Of a stretch of 6,145 bases of DNA, positions 1 to 6,145 are shown piece by piece. Positions within the stretch are counted from its first letter, which is position 1. Each line of letters opens with the position of its first letter. The DNA is from Deltaproteobacteria bacterium (GTDB lineage: Bacteria; Desulfobacterota; DSM-4660; Desulfatiglandales; B25-G16): positions 1 to 6,145 of the forward strand of contig JAFDHR010000214.1 in NCBI GenBank assembly GCA_019308645.1. The letters are read 5' to 3'. A program made the translations under genes and the position numbers. The notes beneath the pieces are model-generated. The model saw nothing but the letters and a program-made list of their open reading frames with translations. It was not told the DNA's origin and did not search any database.

Positions 1-1369
1 AGAGCATCAAGGAGGTATTTCCCTGGATAGACATCAGGAGGTTATTGAAGTTATGGGCAATGCCCCCCGCTAAAGTACCTATGGCCTCCATCTTCTGGGC
101 CTGGAGGAGTTGGGCTTGCATTTTTTCTTTCTCTTCCTCTGCCTGCTTACGTTCGGTGATGTCTATGATATTTCCCATTATAGCAAGCTTTTCTCTGTAT
201 CGGATACGAGTTGCCAACATTTCGCACCAAATGATCTTTCCGTCCTTTCTGAGTCTCCGGACTTCATACCGATGGGAAACATCTTCCCCCTTTAGTCTTT
301 CTGATGCTATTTTTCTTACAGCCTCTCTTTCATCAGGATGGATTAATGATAAGTGATCCTTTCCCAGCAATTCTTCACGTCTATAACCATGAATTTCTGC
401 AAATCTATCATTGACAAACACATACTTTCCATCCTGGTGAATAGAGAAACCTGTAAGGGAGGTTTCAATAATTGTTTTGTGCTTCCGCTCCGATTCCCGC
501 AAGGCCTTCTCTGCCTGCACCTGCTCTGTGATATCCTGAACCATTCCCAAAACGACCTTTCCCCCGCCAATGGTAATTATCTCAGTATTAACTTCTACAA
601 CTACCTTGGAACCATCCTTTTTGTTCAATGTAAATTCATCAGGGCCTGTCGCTTTACCGAGCTTGTTCAAAGCAAGTAACTTGGCGGCTTTAGTAAAATC
701 TTTAAACTGGAGTAATTCTAATTTAAGAAAATTTTTCCCTATTAACTCCTCATTCTTGTAACCAATTATTTCCTCAGCCTTTTTGTTTCCATAAAGGAAT
801 CTGCCCTGGAAATCATTATAGTAAACCCCGATAGGGGTATTCTCGGTAAGGGTTCTAAATACCTCTTCCGAATTTTTAAGCTTTTCTTCTACCTTCTTCT
901 TCTCGGTTATGTCCCGAGAAATAAACAACAATTTGTTTCCGATTAAATTTCCAGTACTTTGGAGGTAATGCCAGTTTCCCGATTTGTCTTTAGCACGGTA
1001 TTCAATCCTTTCAGTAAAATCTAAATCTTTTTTACTAAAAGCCATTTTTGCCTTCACCTTAAGATACTTTTTCAATAAAGGTAACAATTTTTTCTTATCA
1101 TCAGGATGGATCATTTCAAAAACAGATTTGCCAATTACGTCTTCCGGTTCATACCCCATAATTTTCTTATGAGAAGGGCTAATATATGTATAAGTCGGGT
1201 TCAAACTAAAAGTGGTTACCTCAATTAAATCGTTCGTATGCTCAATCATTGATCGATAATCTTCCTCAGACTTTCCCAGGTCAGCTACCGCCTGTGTAAG
1301 CTCGAAAGATTCGTTCTCTAGCTTCTTAACTCTTTGTTCCAACTGTTTATAGGTCGGTTTTTTAGCCAT
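1..1369 (-). CDS. Multi-PAS sensor histidine kinase, N-terminal part (runs off the left edge)
   Basis: This is the first 456 codons of a sensor kinase that would autophosphorylate on histidine in response to a signal sensed by its PAS domains. The start is ATG at 1369-1367, with GGAGG 8 bases upstream. Residues 5-36 look like a coiled coil. Three PAS/PAC units follow by eye: about 34-156 (ending FISRDITE), 168-282 (ending MVQDITE) and 295-406 (ending NIIDITE). PAS1 and PAS3 contain the IHPDD and IHPDE motifs. The dimerisation helix starts near 417, and the H-box is [16 protein letters not shown] with the presumed phospho-acceptor at His439 (bases 53-55). Asn follows the His where Asp is usual in this HDFNNLL-type class. 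No signal peptide or membrane segment is visible, so it is probably cytoplasmic. The frame is unbroken from start to edge. The ATPase domain, and any receiver domain, would lie outside the window. The class is certain from the motifs; the signal is unknown. Confidence 0.95.
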   Translation of the reverse strand, partial: MAKKPTYKQLEQRVKKLENESFELTQAVADLGKSEEDYRSMIEHTNDLIEVTTFSLNPTYTYISPSHKKIMGYEPEDVIGKSVFEMIHPDDKKKLLPLLKKYLKVKAKMAFSKKDLDFTERIEYRAKDKSGNWHYLQSTGNLIGNKLLFISRDITEKKKVEEKLKNSEEVFRTLTENTPIGVYYNDFQGRFLYGNKKAEEIIGYKNEELIGKNFLKLELLQFKDFTKAAKLLALNKLGKATGPDEFTLNKKDGSKVVVEVNTEIITIGGGKVVLGMVQDITEQVQAEKALRESERKHKTIIETSLTGFSIHQDGKYVFVNDRFAEIHGYRREELLGKDHLSLIHPDEREAVRKIASERLKGEDVSHRYEVRRLRKDGKIIWCEMLATRIRYREKLAIMGNIIDITERKQAEEEKEKMQAQLLQAQKMEAIGTLAGGIAHNFNNLLMSIQGNTSLML

Positions 1370-1377
1370 TTGAAAAT

Positions 1378-1382
1378 CCTCC
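1378..1382 (-). promoter_or_regulatory. Ribosome binding site of the PAS kinase
   Basis: On the minus strand this reads GGAGG, a strong Shine-Dalgarno match, 8 bases before the ATG at 1369. It fixes the start codon choice for the kinase. Confidence 0.8.
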
Positions 1383-1414
1383 GATTTACTTCAAAGCAAC
1401 AAAGCCCATACAAT

Positions 1415-1420
1415 ATTATA
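1415..1420 (-). promoter_or_regulatory. Possible -10 box for the PAS kinase
   Basis: The minus strand reads a perfect TATAAT here, about 46 bases before the kinase start. At 17-18 base spacing the -35 region is only A-rich (AAAAGC/AAAAAG), so there is no convincing -35 hexamer. The surroundings are AT-rich, so a chance match is possible. If it is real, the kinase is transcribed separately from the HTH gene upstream. Confidence 0.25.
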
Positions 1421-1494
1421 TTCGATCAAATGTATAAGCTTTTTCCAATCCCACAAGGATGCTCTCCCTGGTTTTGGTTATTTTTTTTGGTATA

Positions 1495-1511
1495 TTTTAT
1501 TCAGAATAAAA
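1495..1511. repeat. Small AT-rich palindrome between the HTH gene and the kinase
   Basis: TTTTATTC and GAATAAAA form perfect 8-bp arms around a single A. On the minus strand, the direction of both flanking genes, the run that follows is A's rather than U's (the complement of the T-run at 1481-1488), so this is not a standard intrinsic terminator for the HTH gene. A second palindrome, CTTTGCAAAG, sits at 1540-1549. The function of either is unknown. Confidence 0.3.
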
Positions 1512-1583
1512 GCTCTCTGAGGCTCATTTAGTATATAGCCTTTGCAAAGCCATGCGGTAGATTTGTCGTTATCGAGGCACCAC

Positions 1584-2030
1584 TTAAATCTTGGGCAGTA
1601 TTTCCTTCTGGTGAAAATGAAAGTATGTACAATCCTCGCGCGAATGGCTACATAGAATCTCTTTATGCCCAACCTTCTTTAAGGCATAACAGTTGTTAGA
1701 TCTAACCTTGTAAACAAGGCAATCATCACAGGTTTGGTCAGAGTGGATATGATCATATATTTCATTTTTGTAGAATTCCCAGCAGAATGTAGGTTTGTTC
1801 TCAATATCCGTCAGGGACTTCAAGTCAATACCTGTTTCCGCAGGTTCTGGAAATGTGATATTGTTATTCTTAAGAAATAAAGCTAAATCTTTTGGCAGTA
1901 CTCGCCAATGTCCTGAGGTACCGACATGATATCCGTTAATCTCTCCTTTTTCCAACCATCGGCTAACGGTTTTCGCTGAATGGTAGCATATCCCGGCGAT
2001 ATCAGATGTAGTAAATGCTTTCTTTTTCAT
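1584..2030 (-). CDS. Small HTH (excisionase/MerR-like) protein with a cysteine-rich tail
   Basis: The product is 148 residues and probably a cytoplasmic DNA-binding regulator. Residues 5-56 match the helix-turn-helix_17/excisionase pattern: FTTSDIAGICYHSAKTVSRW is the helix-turn-helix, followed by a KGEINGYHVGTSGHWRVL wing and the helix PKDLALFLKNN. A linker (about 58-80) leads to a tail with Cys83-Trp84, Cys101-x2-Cys104, Cys114, Cys127 and Cys134, spaced as if to bind a metal or be redox-sensitive. That last point is inference. I associate similar HTH plus CW/CxxC proteins with Desulfobacterota, but no function is known to me. The start is the first ATG after an in-frame TAG 27 bases upstream; no good Shine-Dalgarno is visible. 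It lies on the same strand as the PAS kinase, 214 bp upstream of it, so a regulatory link is possible but unproven. It could alternatively act as an adaptor for a recombinase, but no such gene is in the window. Confidence 0.85.
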   Translation of the reverse strand: MKKKAFTTSDIAGICYHSAKTVSRWLEKGEINGYHVGTSGHWRVLPKDLALFLKNNNITFPEPAETGIDLKSLTDIENKPTFCWEFYKNEIYDHIHSDQTCDDCLVYKVRSNNCYALKKVGHKEILCSHSREDCTYFHFHQKEILPKI

Positions 2031-2061
2031 GTCTGTCTGTTTTGGGATATTTTTCTAAAAA

Positions 2062-2091
2062 ACAGTATCTTTTAGTAATTGGCCTTGTCAA
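2062..2091 (-). promoter_or_regulatory. Sigma-70-like promoter for the HTH gene
   Basis: The minus strand reads a perfect TTGACA (bases 2091-2086), an 18-base spacer, then TACTGT (2067-2062), which keeps the key T, A and final T of the -10 consensus. Transcription would begin near 2055, giving a leader of about 25 bases before the ATG at 2030. The short leader without a strong Shine-Dalgarno fits modest expression. Confidence 0.45.
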
Positions 2092-2113
2092 CACATTTTG
2101 CTAATTCTGTGTT
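2090..2113. promoter_or_regulatory. Inverted repeat overlapping the -35 region; possible operator
   Basis: AACACA (2090-2095) and TGTGTT (2108-2113) are perfect inverted 6-bp arms 12 bases apart. The left arm abuts and overlaps the -35 hexamer of the leftward promoter. A second, interlocked pair, GCTAA (2100-2104) and TTAGC (2112-2116), shares the region. The position suits repressor binding, for example autoregulation by the adjacent HTH protein, but that is inference and short repeats arise by chance in AT-rich DNA. Confidence 0.25.
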
Positions 2114-2157
2114 AGCTTAATGAAAATGCCCCCATTTATGACCCCTTTCATTTTTCT

Positions 2158-2163
2158 TTGACA
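2158..2163 (+). promoter_or_regulatory. Possible -35 box for rightward (glnS) transcription
   Basis: A perfect TTGACA lies on the plus strand, 128 bases before the glnS start. The best -10 candidates downstream are TTAATA (2185-2190, spacer 21) and TATTAT (2201-2206), neither at ideal spacing, so the promoter assignment is weak. An AGGAGG at 2163-2168 overlaps the box but has no ATG, GTG or TTG at a suitable distance. Confidence 0.2.
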
Positions 2164-2228
2164 GGAGGAATATAGGATTTCCGCTTAATAAATCGATTGC
2201 TATTATACCCAAAATAAATTAAAAAGCT

Positions 2229-2294
2229 ATGAAAACGCCAACATCGAAGAATACAACAAAGGAAAGAAAAACAAGAAAAAGGCCACGAAAATGA
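2229..2294 (+). CDS. Possible 21-codon basic leader peptide upstream of glnS
   Basis: An ATG at 2229 opens a 21-codon frame ending in TGA at 2292-2294, overlapping the glnS start as ATGA. This is the geometry typical of translational coupling. The peptide begins [10 protein letters not shown] and ends KTRKRPRK; 10 of its 21 residues are Lys or Arg. There is no good Shine-Dalgarno before its ATG, and the stretch is A-rich, which by itself favours Lys/Arg codons and open frames. The frame could be a regulatory leader, a coupling device that delivers ribosomes to the weak glnS site, or chance. No known peptide is recognised. Confidence 0.25.
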   Translation: MKTPTSKNTTKERKTRKRPRK

Positions 2295-4417
2295 CCACAA
2301 CCGATTCAACACCTGCACCTAACTTTATTCGAAACATTATCGCTGAAGACTTGAAGGCAAACAAAAATGAAGGCCGGGTTCATACCAGATTTCCACCGGA
2401 ACCCAATGGCTATCTGCATATTGGACACGCCAAATCTATCTGCCTCAATTTTGGGCTCGCCCAGGAGTTTGGGGGCATTTGTAACCTGCGATTTGATGAT
2501 ACCGATCCAAGCAAGGAGGAGGTTGAATATGTGGAATCTATCAAAGAAGACGTCAGGTGGCTTGGATTCGATTGGCAGGATCGGGAGTATTATGCATCTG
2601 ACTACTTTGAGCAACTCCATGAATATGCTGTTCAGCTCATCAAGGACGGTAAGGCATACGTGTGCGACCTCAGTGCGAATGAGATAAGAGAGTACCGCGG
2701 CACCCTGAAAGAGCCAGGCAAAAATAGTCCGTATCGAAATCGTTCGGTTGAAGAGAATCTGGATTTATTTGATCGCATGCGGTCAGGCGAATTCGAAGAC
2801 GGCTCTCGCGTACTTCGAGCAAAGATTGATATGGCATCTCCAAATTTGAATATGCGAGATCCAGTTATCTATCGCATTCTTCACGCAGAGCATCACAGGA
2901 CAGGCAACACGTGGTGCATCTATCCTATGTACGATTTTACTCACGGCCAGTCGGATTCCATCGAAGGTATCACCCATTCTATTTGTACTCTGGAATTTGA
3001 AGATCACCGCCCTTTGTATAACTGGTTTCTTGACGCGTTGAAAATTTTTCATCCGCAGCAAATCGAGTTTGCCCGCCTTAATCTCAGCTATACAGTGATG
3101 AGCAAGCGAATGCTTTTGCAATTGATAGAAGAGGGATATATACCCGGATGGGACGATCCACGGATGCCTACAATATCAGGTTTGCGGAGACGTGGATACA
3201 CACCAGAGTCAATTAGAAACTTTTGTGAGCGCATTGGGGTAGCCAAGAGGGATAGCATGGTAGATATAGCACTGCTCGAGCATGGCGTCCGCGAAGATTT
3301 AAATAAACGTGCACCCCGTGTTATGGGGGTATTGCGTCCTATTCGGGTGGTCATTGACAACTATCCGGAAAACAAGATGGAAGAGCTGGAGGCAGTGAAC
3401 AATCCGGAGGATCCCAGCATGGGCACAAGGAAGATTCCCTTTTCACGAGTGCTCTACATTGAACAAGATGATTTTCGTGAGGTCCCTCCAAAAAAGTTCT
3501 TCCGTTTGGCCCCTGGTCGTGAAGTCCGGCTACGATACGCATATTTTATCAAATGTGTTGATGTAATTAAGGATAAACAAACCGGAGAAGTAGTTGAGCT
3601 GCACTGTGCCTATGATCCGAAGACACGAGGAGGCGACGCCCCTGATGGACGCAAGGTAAAGGCGACGTTGCACTGGGTTTCAGCAGCCCACTCCCTTAAC
3701 GCAGAAGTACGCTTATATGATCATCTCTTTCTAAAGGCAAATCCAACCGATGATAAGGATGGTGCTGATTTCAAAGCCTATTTGAATCCGAACTCATTAG
3801 AGAGATTGACCTCCTGCCGTGTTGAACCAACTCTAAAAGATGCAACGCCAGGAAGTCGGTACCAGTTTGAGAGGCTTGGATATTTCTGCATCGATACCGT
3901 TGACTCTTCAAATGAAAAACTGGTCTTCAATCGCACGGTGACATTACGTGACACATGGGCAAAAATCCAGAAGGCCGAGAAAGAGACCATGGAAGTGCAT
4001 AAAGGGGTCATAAAAGACTCAAAACCTGCCAGGCAGGCAGAGATAACTACCTTGCCAGATAAACGAGGTGATCTCACGCCCATCGAACAGGAGATCACTA
4101 TTGACGATTTCTCGAAAATCGACATGCGAGTGGCCATCATCCGCGAGGCCTACCTTGTTGAAGGGTCAAAGAAGCTAATCAGGCTTATGGTTGACCTGGG
4201 CGAGGGTCGCTTGCGTCAGACATTCGCCGGGGTTTGCATTGCCTATCCCAAGCCAGAGGAACTCATCGGCAAAAATGTCATCATTGTCGCAAATCTGAGG
4301 CCGCGTCAGATGAAGTTCGGGCTTTCTGAAGGAATGCTCCTTTCAGGTGGTGACTCCGAACACCTTTGCCTCGCCACCTTTGACGGTAACCCCCTTCCTG
4401 GTGATAAGGTGTCTTAA
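2291..4417 (+). CDS. glnS: Glutaminyl-tRNA synthetase with C-terminal Trbp111-like tRNA-binding domain
   Basis: This cytoplasmic class I synthetase charges tRNA-Gln with glutamine using ATP. It has 708 residues, against about 554 for the E. coli enzyme. The catalytic core shows [13 protein letters not shown] (34-46, HIGH at 43-46) and VMSKRML (269-275, the KMSKS-type loop). Arg33, Asp69, Tyr214 and Cys232 align with E. coli Arg30, Asp66, Tyr211 and Cys229 of the glutamine/active-site region, with a constant offset of 3. [18 protein letters not shown] (287-304) is also typical. The anticodon-binding beta-barrels span roughly 345-556, ending [14 protein letters not shown]. After a charged linker (560-600), residues 601-704 ([31 protein letters not shown]) form an OB-fold tRNA-binding domain like that at the end of E. 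coli MetRS. The ATG at 2291 is the only ATG, GTG or TTG start in frame after the TAA at 2189; AAAAAGG, 8 bases upstream, is a weak ribosome binding site. The gene is convergent with the phosphofructokinase gene, 28 bp away, with no visible terminator between. Confidence 0.97.
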   Translation: MTTTDSTPAPNFIRNIIAEDLKANKNEGRVHTRFPPEPNGYLHIGHAKSICLNFGLAQEFGGICNLRFDDTDPSKEEVEYVESIKEDVRWLGFDWQDREYYASDYFEQLHEYAVQLIKDGKAYVCDLSANEIREYRGTLKEPGKNSPYRNRSVEENLDLFDRMRSGEFEDGSRVLRAKIDMASPNLNMRDPVIYRILHAEHHRTGNTWCIYPMYDFTHGQSDSIEGITHSICTLEFEDHRPLYNWFLDALKIFHPQQIEFARLNLSYTVMSKRMLLQLIEEGYIPGWDDPRMPTISGLRRRGYTPESIRNFCERIGVAKRDSMVDIALLEHGVREDLNKRAPRVMGVLRPIRVVIDNYPENKMEELEAVNNPEDPSMGTRKIPFSRVLYIEQDDFREVPPKKFFRLAPGREVRLRYAYFIKCVDVIKDKQTGEVVELHCAYDPKTRGGDAPDGRKVKATLHWVSAAHSLNAEVRLYDHLFLKANPTDDKDGADFKAYLNPNSLERLTSCRVEPTLKDATPGSRYQFERLGYFCIDTVDSSNEKLVFNRTVTLRDTWAKIQKAEKETMEVHKGVIKDSKPARQAEITTLPDKRGDLTPIEQEITIDDFSKIDMRVAIIREAYLVEGSKKLIRLMVDLGEGRLRQTFAGVCIAYPKPEELIGKNVIIVANLRPRQMKFGLSEGMLLSGGDSEHLCLATFDGNPLPGDKVS

Positions 4418-4445
4418 AATTGGAGCAACCTTTATCTACTTATTA

Positions 4446-5606
4446 CTAATACAAAAACATTGGCTTACCACTAACATGGCGGATCTTGGGCCGATATTCT
4501 TCTATATCATAGAGTTCTCGCAGATCTACCCTTTTTTGGCCAGTAGTAATAGTACTAAGGGGGATATCTGTATAGATTCCACGACTTAGAGCTACAAGGC
4601 GTCCAAAGACACTTTTCAGAAAAAGATCAATAGCCGTATTCGCATAATTAACAGCCGCCATTTGATCCAGAGAATCAGGTGTTCCGCTTCTCATCAGATA
4701 GGACAGCCGTTGATTCAAAACATCCTCTCCGGTGAGTTCCTTGAGAATGGCTCCGGTTTCCTCTCCGATTCCTCCCAGTCTTCTATGCCCATAGGCATCC
4801 GATTCCCCAGATAAAAACATCTCGCCTCCTATCAACTTGGCCCCTATGGCATAATTTTGGGGATTGGCTTTTTTATCTTTCATGATGAGTTCTGCGAGTC
4901 TTTTCGGGGCAAATGGGACCTCCGGAATAATAGCACGATCTACGCCTGCCAAGTATGCTGCTACCAAAGATGTTTCACCACAATACCTACCAAATAGTTC
5001 AATGACTGCTATACGTTCATGGGACCCGGTCGAGGTTCTTAACGCATGTATAAAATTGACACTTCTGGTAACAGCCGTGGAAAAACCAATACAATAATCA
5101 GTCCCAAAAACGTCATTATCCATTGTTTTTGGTATAGCAATTACAGGGAATCCTTCCCGGTGTAATCTTTCAGCAAAACTAAGAGTATCATCGCCTCCTA
5201 TGGGAATAATGGCATCGATTTTCAAATATTCCAGGTTTTTTAGGACATGGGATGTAAAATCCTTTACCTTCTCGGTTTTGTTAAACTGTTTTTTAAGAAA
5301 ATCTGGAACTTGCTTTTTCCTTGCTGCACTTGGATTGGTTCGAGATGTGTGCAGATAAGTTCCTCCTGAACGGTCAATAGTCCTTACCTCTGACGGGGTC
5401 AATTCCTGAATGCTCTTAAGTTTGGTATGGGAATCATCCGGATTGTACTCTAAAATCCCTGCCCAGCCTCTGCGTATTCCTATAACCTTTATTCCTTCAC
5501 TCTCTGCCCTGTAAACGAGAGTCTTAATGCATGGATTAAGACCTGGTACATCCCCGCCACCAGTAAGTATAGCTATTGTTGATTTATCCTTCCTCGTTTT
5601 TTCCAT
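4446..5606 (-). CDS. 6-phosphofructokinase, probably pyrophosphate-dependent (pfp/PfkA superfamily)
   Basis: The enzyme phosphorylates fructose 6-phosphate to fructose 1,6-bisphosphate in the cytoplasm. At 386 residues it is longer than the roughly 320 of bacterial ATP-dependent PfkA. Family motifs run in order: [10 protein letters not shown] (15-24), GGTYLHTSR (81-89), IGGDDTL (136-142), PKTMDND (159-165, with Asp163 as the presumed catalytic base), [15 protein letters not shown] (197-211), IPEVPF (227-232) and YLMRSGTPD (303-311). Asp140 and Lys160 replace the two glycines (104 and 124 in E. coli) that mark ATP-users; Asp/Lys is the known signature of PPi-dependent, reversible enzymes. The phosphoryl donor is therefore inferred, not shown. 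The ATG at 5606 is preceded by AAGAGG at 6-base spacing. A weak promoter may lie just upstream (CCGACA, 18 bases, TATTTT on the minus strand). The gene is single and convergent with glnS. Its identity as a phosphofructokinase is secure. Confidence 0.95.
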   Translation of the reverse strand: MEKTRKDKSTIAILTGGGDVPGLNPCIKTLVYRAESEGIKVIGIRRGWAGILEYNPDDSHTKLKSIQELTPSEVRTIDRSGGTYLHTSRTNPSAARKKQVPDFLKKQFNKTEKVKDFTSHVLKNLEYLKIDAIIPIGGDDTLSFAERLHREGFPVIAIPKTMDNDVFGTDYCIGFSTAVTRSVNFIHALRTSTGSHERIAVIELFGRYCGETSLVAAYLAGVDRAIIPEVPFAPKRLAELIMKDKKANPQNYAIGAKLIGGEMFLSGESDAYGHRRLGGIGEETGAILKELTGEDVLNQRLSYLMRSGTPDSLDQMAAVNYANTAIDLFLKSVFGRLVALSRGIYTDIPLSTITTGQKRVDLRELYDIEEYRPKIRHVSGKPMFLY

Positions 5607-5612
5607 TTAAAA

Positions 5613-5618
5613 CCTCTT
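5613..5618 (-). promoter_or_regulatory. Ribosome binding site of the phosphofructokinase
   Basis: The minus strand reads AAGAGG six bases before the ATG at 5606, which supports that start. Confidence 0.6.
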
Positions 5619-5655
5619 AGTAAAATAACCAAAGCTTCCGAAAATTGTCGGCTTC

Positions 5656-5802
5656 GTAAAAAGGCGGTTTCAGTGAACCTGCCCGCCGTCTGGCAGGCGG
5701 GTCTGTCATTTCGACCAGAGGGAGAAATCTTGAGTTTTCAGCTTGTTACATTGATAAGATTTCTCGCTTCGCTCGAAATGACATGTTGGTGAGACTTTTT
5801 AC
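5656..5802. repeat. MITE-like imperfect palindromic element
   Basis: The outer ends are inverted: GTAAAAAG (5656-5663) and CTTTTTAC (5795-5802). Inside them TGTCATTTCGA (5704-5714) pairs with TCGAAATGACA (5773-5783), and AGAAATCTT (5723-5731) pairs with AAGATTTCT (5756-5764), both perfectly. A loop of about 24 bases lies between the inner arms. The two 8-base stretches between the arms pair only partly, as expected of an ageing palindrome. It has no coding capacity, so it would be non-autonomous. I recognise the TGTCATTTCGA/AGAAATCTT core as a type of dispersed intergenic repeat seen in several bacterial genomes; copy number here cannot be judged from one window. It lies about 50 bp upstream of the phosphofructokinase start and could affect its transcription. 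Confidence 0.65.
5678..5701. repeat. GC-rich palindrome nested in the left arm of the element
   Basis: Two overlapping stems can form: CCTGCC (5678-5683) with GGCAGG (5692-5697), or CCCGCC (5682-5687) with GGCGGG (5696-5701). It contrasts sharply with the AT-rich surroundings. The right arm of the element has no counterpart. No U-run follows on either strand, so it is not a standard intrinsic terminator. Confidence 0.55.
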
Positions 5803-6145
5803 AGTTTATCAAAATTAGATGAGTGATTTTTTTCATTGTAATCTAATTTCCATTAATATGAAAGGAATTATTTCCTGGTTTTAAGCATCATGCTCAGATT
5901 CCTTTCAGTAATAATTCGGGTTTGCTTTTCACTTACCTTTTGCTATCCTATAGTATCGAAATTTTCAGGATGACAATATATTTAGAATGTAAGGTGCCTA
6001 ATCGAGCATCGATGTTCAACCATAACCAAAGATCATTGCTGTCCAAAATAATCTGATATTTTAATTTGGTCTCAACGATTTCAACTACTTATCACCCTTA
6101 AAACATAATTTTCAATTTCAGGTTGTCCTTATTTGAGTATGCTGT
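5803..6145. other. Gene-free AT-rich tail
   Basis: I find no supportable gene, RNA or known motif in these 343 bases on either strand. Structure is limited to short inverted repeats: TGAAAGGAAT (5859-5868) with ATTCCTTTCA (5898-5907), AGCAT-C-ATGCT (5884-5894), and ATCGA-GCA-TCGAT (6001-6013). The region may carry upstream regulatory DNA for the phosphofructokinase or for a gene beyond the right edge. Confidence 0.6.
5859..5907. repeat. Perfect 10-bp inverted repeat enclosing a smaller palindrome
   Basis: TGAAAGGAAT at 5859-5868 is the exact reverse complement of ATTCCTTTCA at 5898-5907. The 29-base interval contains the palindrome AGCAT-C-ATGCT (5884-5894), so the transcript of either strand could fold into a long stem topped by a small hairpin. 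There is no U-tract typical of a terminator. It may be a small repeat element or a regulatory structure. Confidence 0.4.

Noticed and set aside
1390..1412. Sigma-54-like TGGGCTTTGTTGC on the minus strand before the PAS kinase
   Set aside because: The spacing between the GG and GC elements is two bases too short for a -24/-12 promoter.
1478..1672. 64-codon minus-strand frame overlapping the 3' end of the HTH gene
   Set aside because: It lies in a different frame from the HTH gene, has no ribosome binding site, matches nothing I recognise, and the HTH protein already has a sensible end.
2120..2161. 13-codon plus-strand frame starting ATG at 2120
   Set aside because: It has no Shine-Dalgarno, is very short, and lies upstream of the likely rightward promoter, so it would probably not be in the glnS transcript.
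2192..2290. Open, lysine-rich extension in the glnS frame upstream of the chosen ATG
   Set aside because: The frame is open back to the TAA at 2189 but holds no ATG, GTG or TTG, and homologous GlnRS proteins begin about where the 2291 start places the N-terminus.
2306..4140. Several frames of 60-120 codons antisense or out of frame within glnS
   Set aside because: They are shadows of a strongly conserved coding sequence and show no family motifs or ribosome binding sites.
4418..4445. Expected bidirectional terminator between the convergent glnS and phosphofructokinase genes
   Set aside because: The 28 bases contain no inverted repeat with a U-tract in either direction; termination must lie elsewhere or be factor-dependent.
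6098..6145. Short open minus-strand frame at the right edge ending in TAA
   Set aside because: Only 15 codons are visible, with no recognisable sequence; it could be the 3' end of an upstream gene but cannot be told from chance.
1..6145. CRISPR array, tRNA/rRNA genes, riboswitch or T-box, phage or defence genes
   Set aside because: I looked for regularly spaced direct repeats, tRNA T-loop motifs, T-box elements upstream of glnS and mobile or defence gene motifs, and found none.

Overview
The window reads as a chromosomal segment from a moderately AT-rich bacterium, most likely a member of the Desulfobacterota (former Deltaproteobacteria). Three signs point that way. The sensor kinase opens with the coiled-coil leader [18 protein letters not shown], which I associate with PAS kinases of sulfate-reducing lineages. 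The small DNA-binding protein carries a CW/CxxC cysteine-rich tail of a kind I also associate with that group. A MITE-like 'TGTCATTTCGA...AGAAATCTT' palindrome lies in an intergenic region. This assignment is inference from pattern recognition; no search was possible.

Layout, left to right: (1) 1-1369, minus strand, the N-terminal 456 codons of a cytoplasmic multi-PAS histidine kinase; it runs off the left edge just after its H-box. (2) 1370-1583, an AT-rich gap holding the kinase ribosome binding site, a possible -10 box and two small palindromes. (3) 1584-2030, minus strand, a 148-residue protein with an excisionase/MerR-like helix-turn-helix and a cysteine-rich tail. (4) 2031-2290, a divergent control region with a good leftward promoter, a possible operator and a 21-codon lysine/arginine-rich reading frame that overlaps the next start by ATGA. 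(5) 2291-4417, plus strand, a complete glutaminyl-tRNA synthetase (glnS) fused in frame to a C-terminal Trbp111/EMAP-II-like tRNA-binding OB-fold. (6) 4446-5606, minus strand and convergent with glnS, a complete phosphofructokinase with the Asp/Lys signature of pyrophosphate-dependent enzymes. (7) 5607-6145, no recognisable gene; it holds an approximately 147-bp imperfect palindromic repeat with a GC-rich palindrome nested in its left arm, then an AT-rich tail with a perfect 10-bp inverted repeat.

The genes do not form one obvious pathway. glnS (translation) and the phosphofructokinase (glycolysis/gluconeogenesis) are housekeeping functions with separate transcription. The kinase and the HTH protein lie on the same strand 214 bp apart and could be functionally linked, but only proximity supports that. 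I see no CRISPR array, RNA gene, phage gene or transposase gene. The most unusual item is the GlnRS-tRNA-binding-domain fusion; I do not see a clear-cut unknown multi-gene system.
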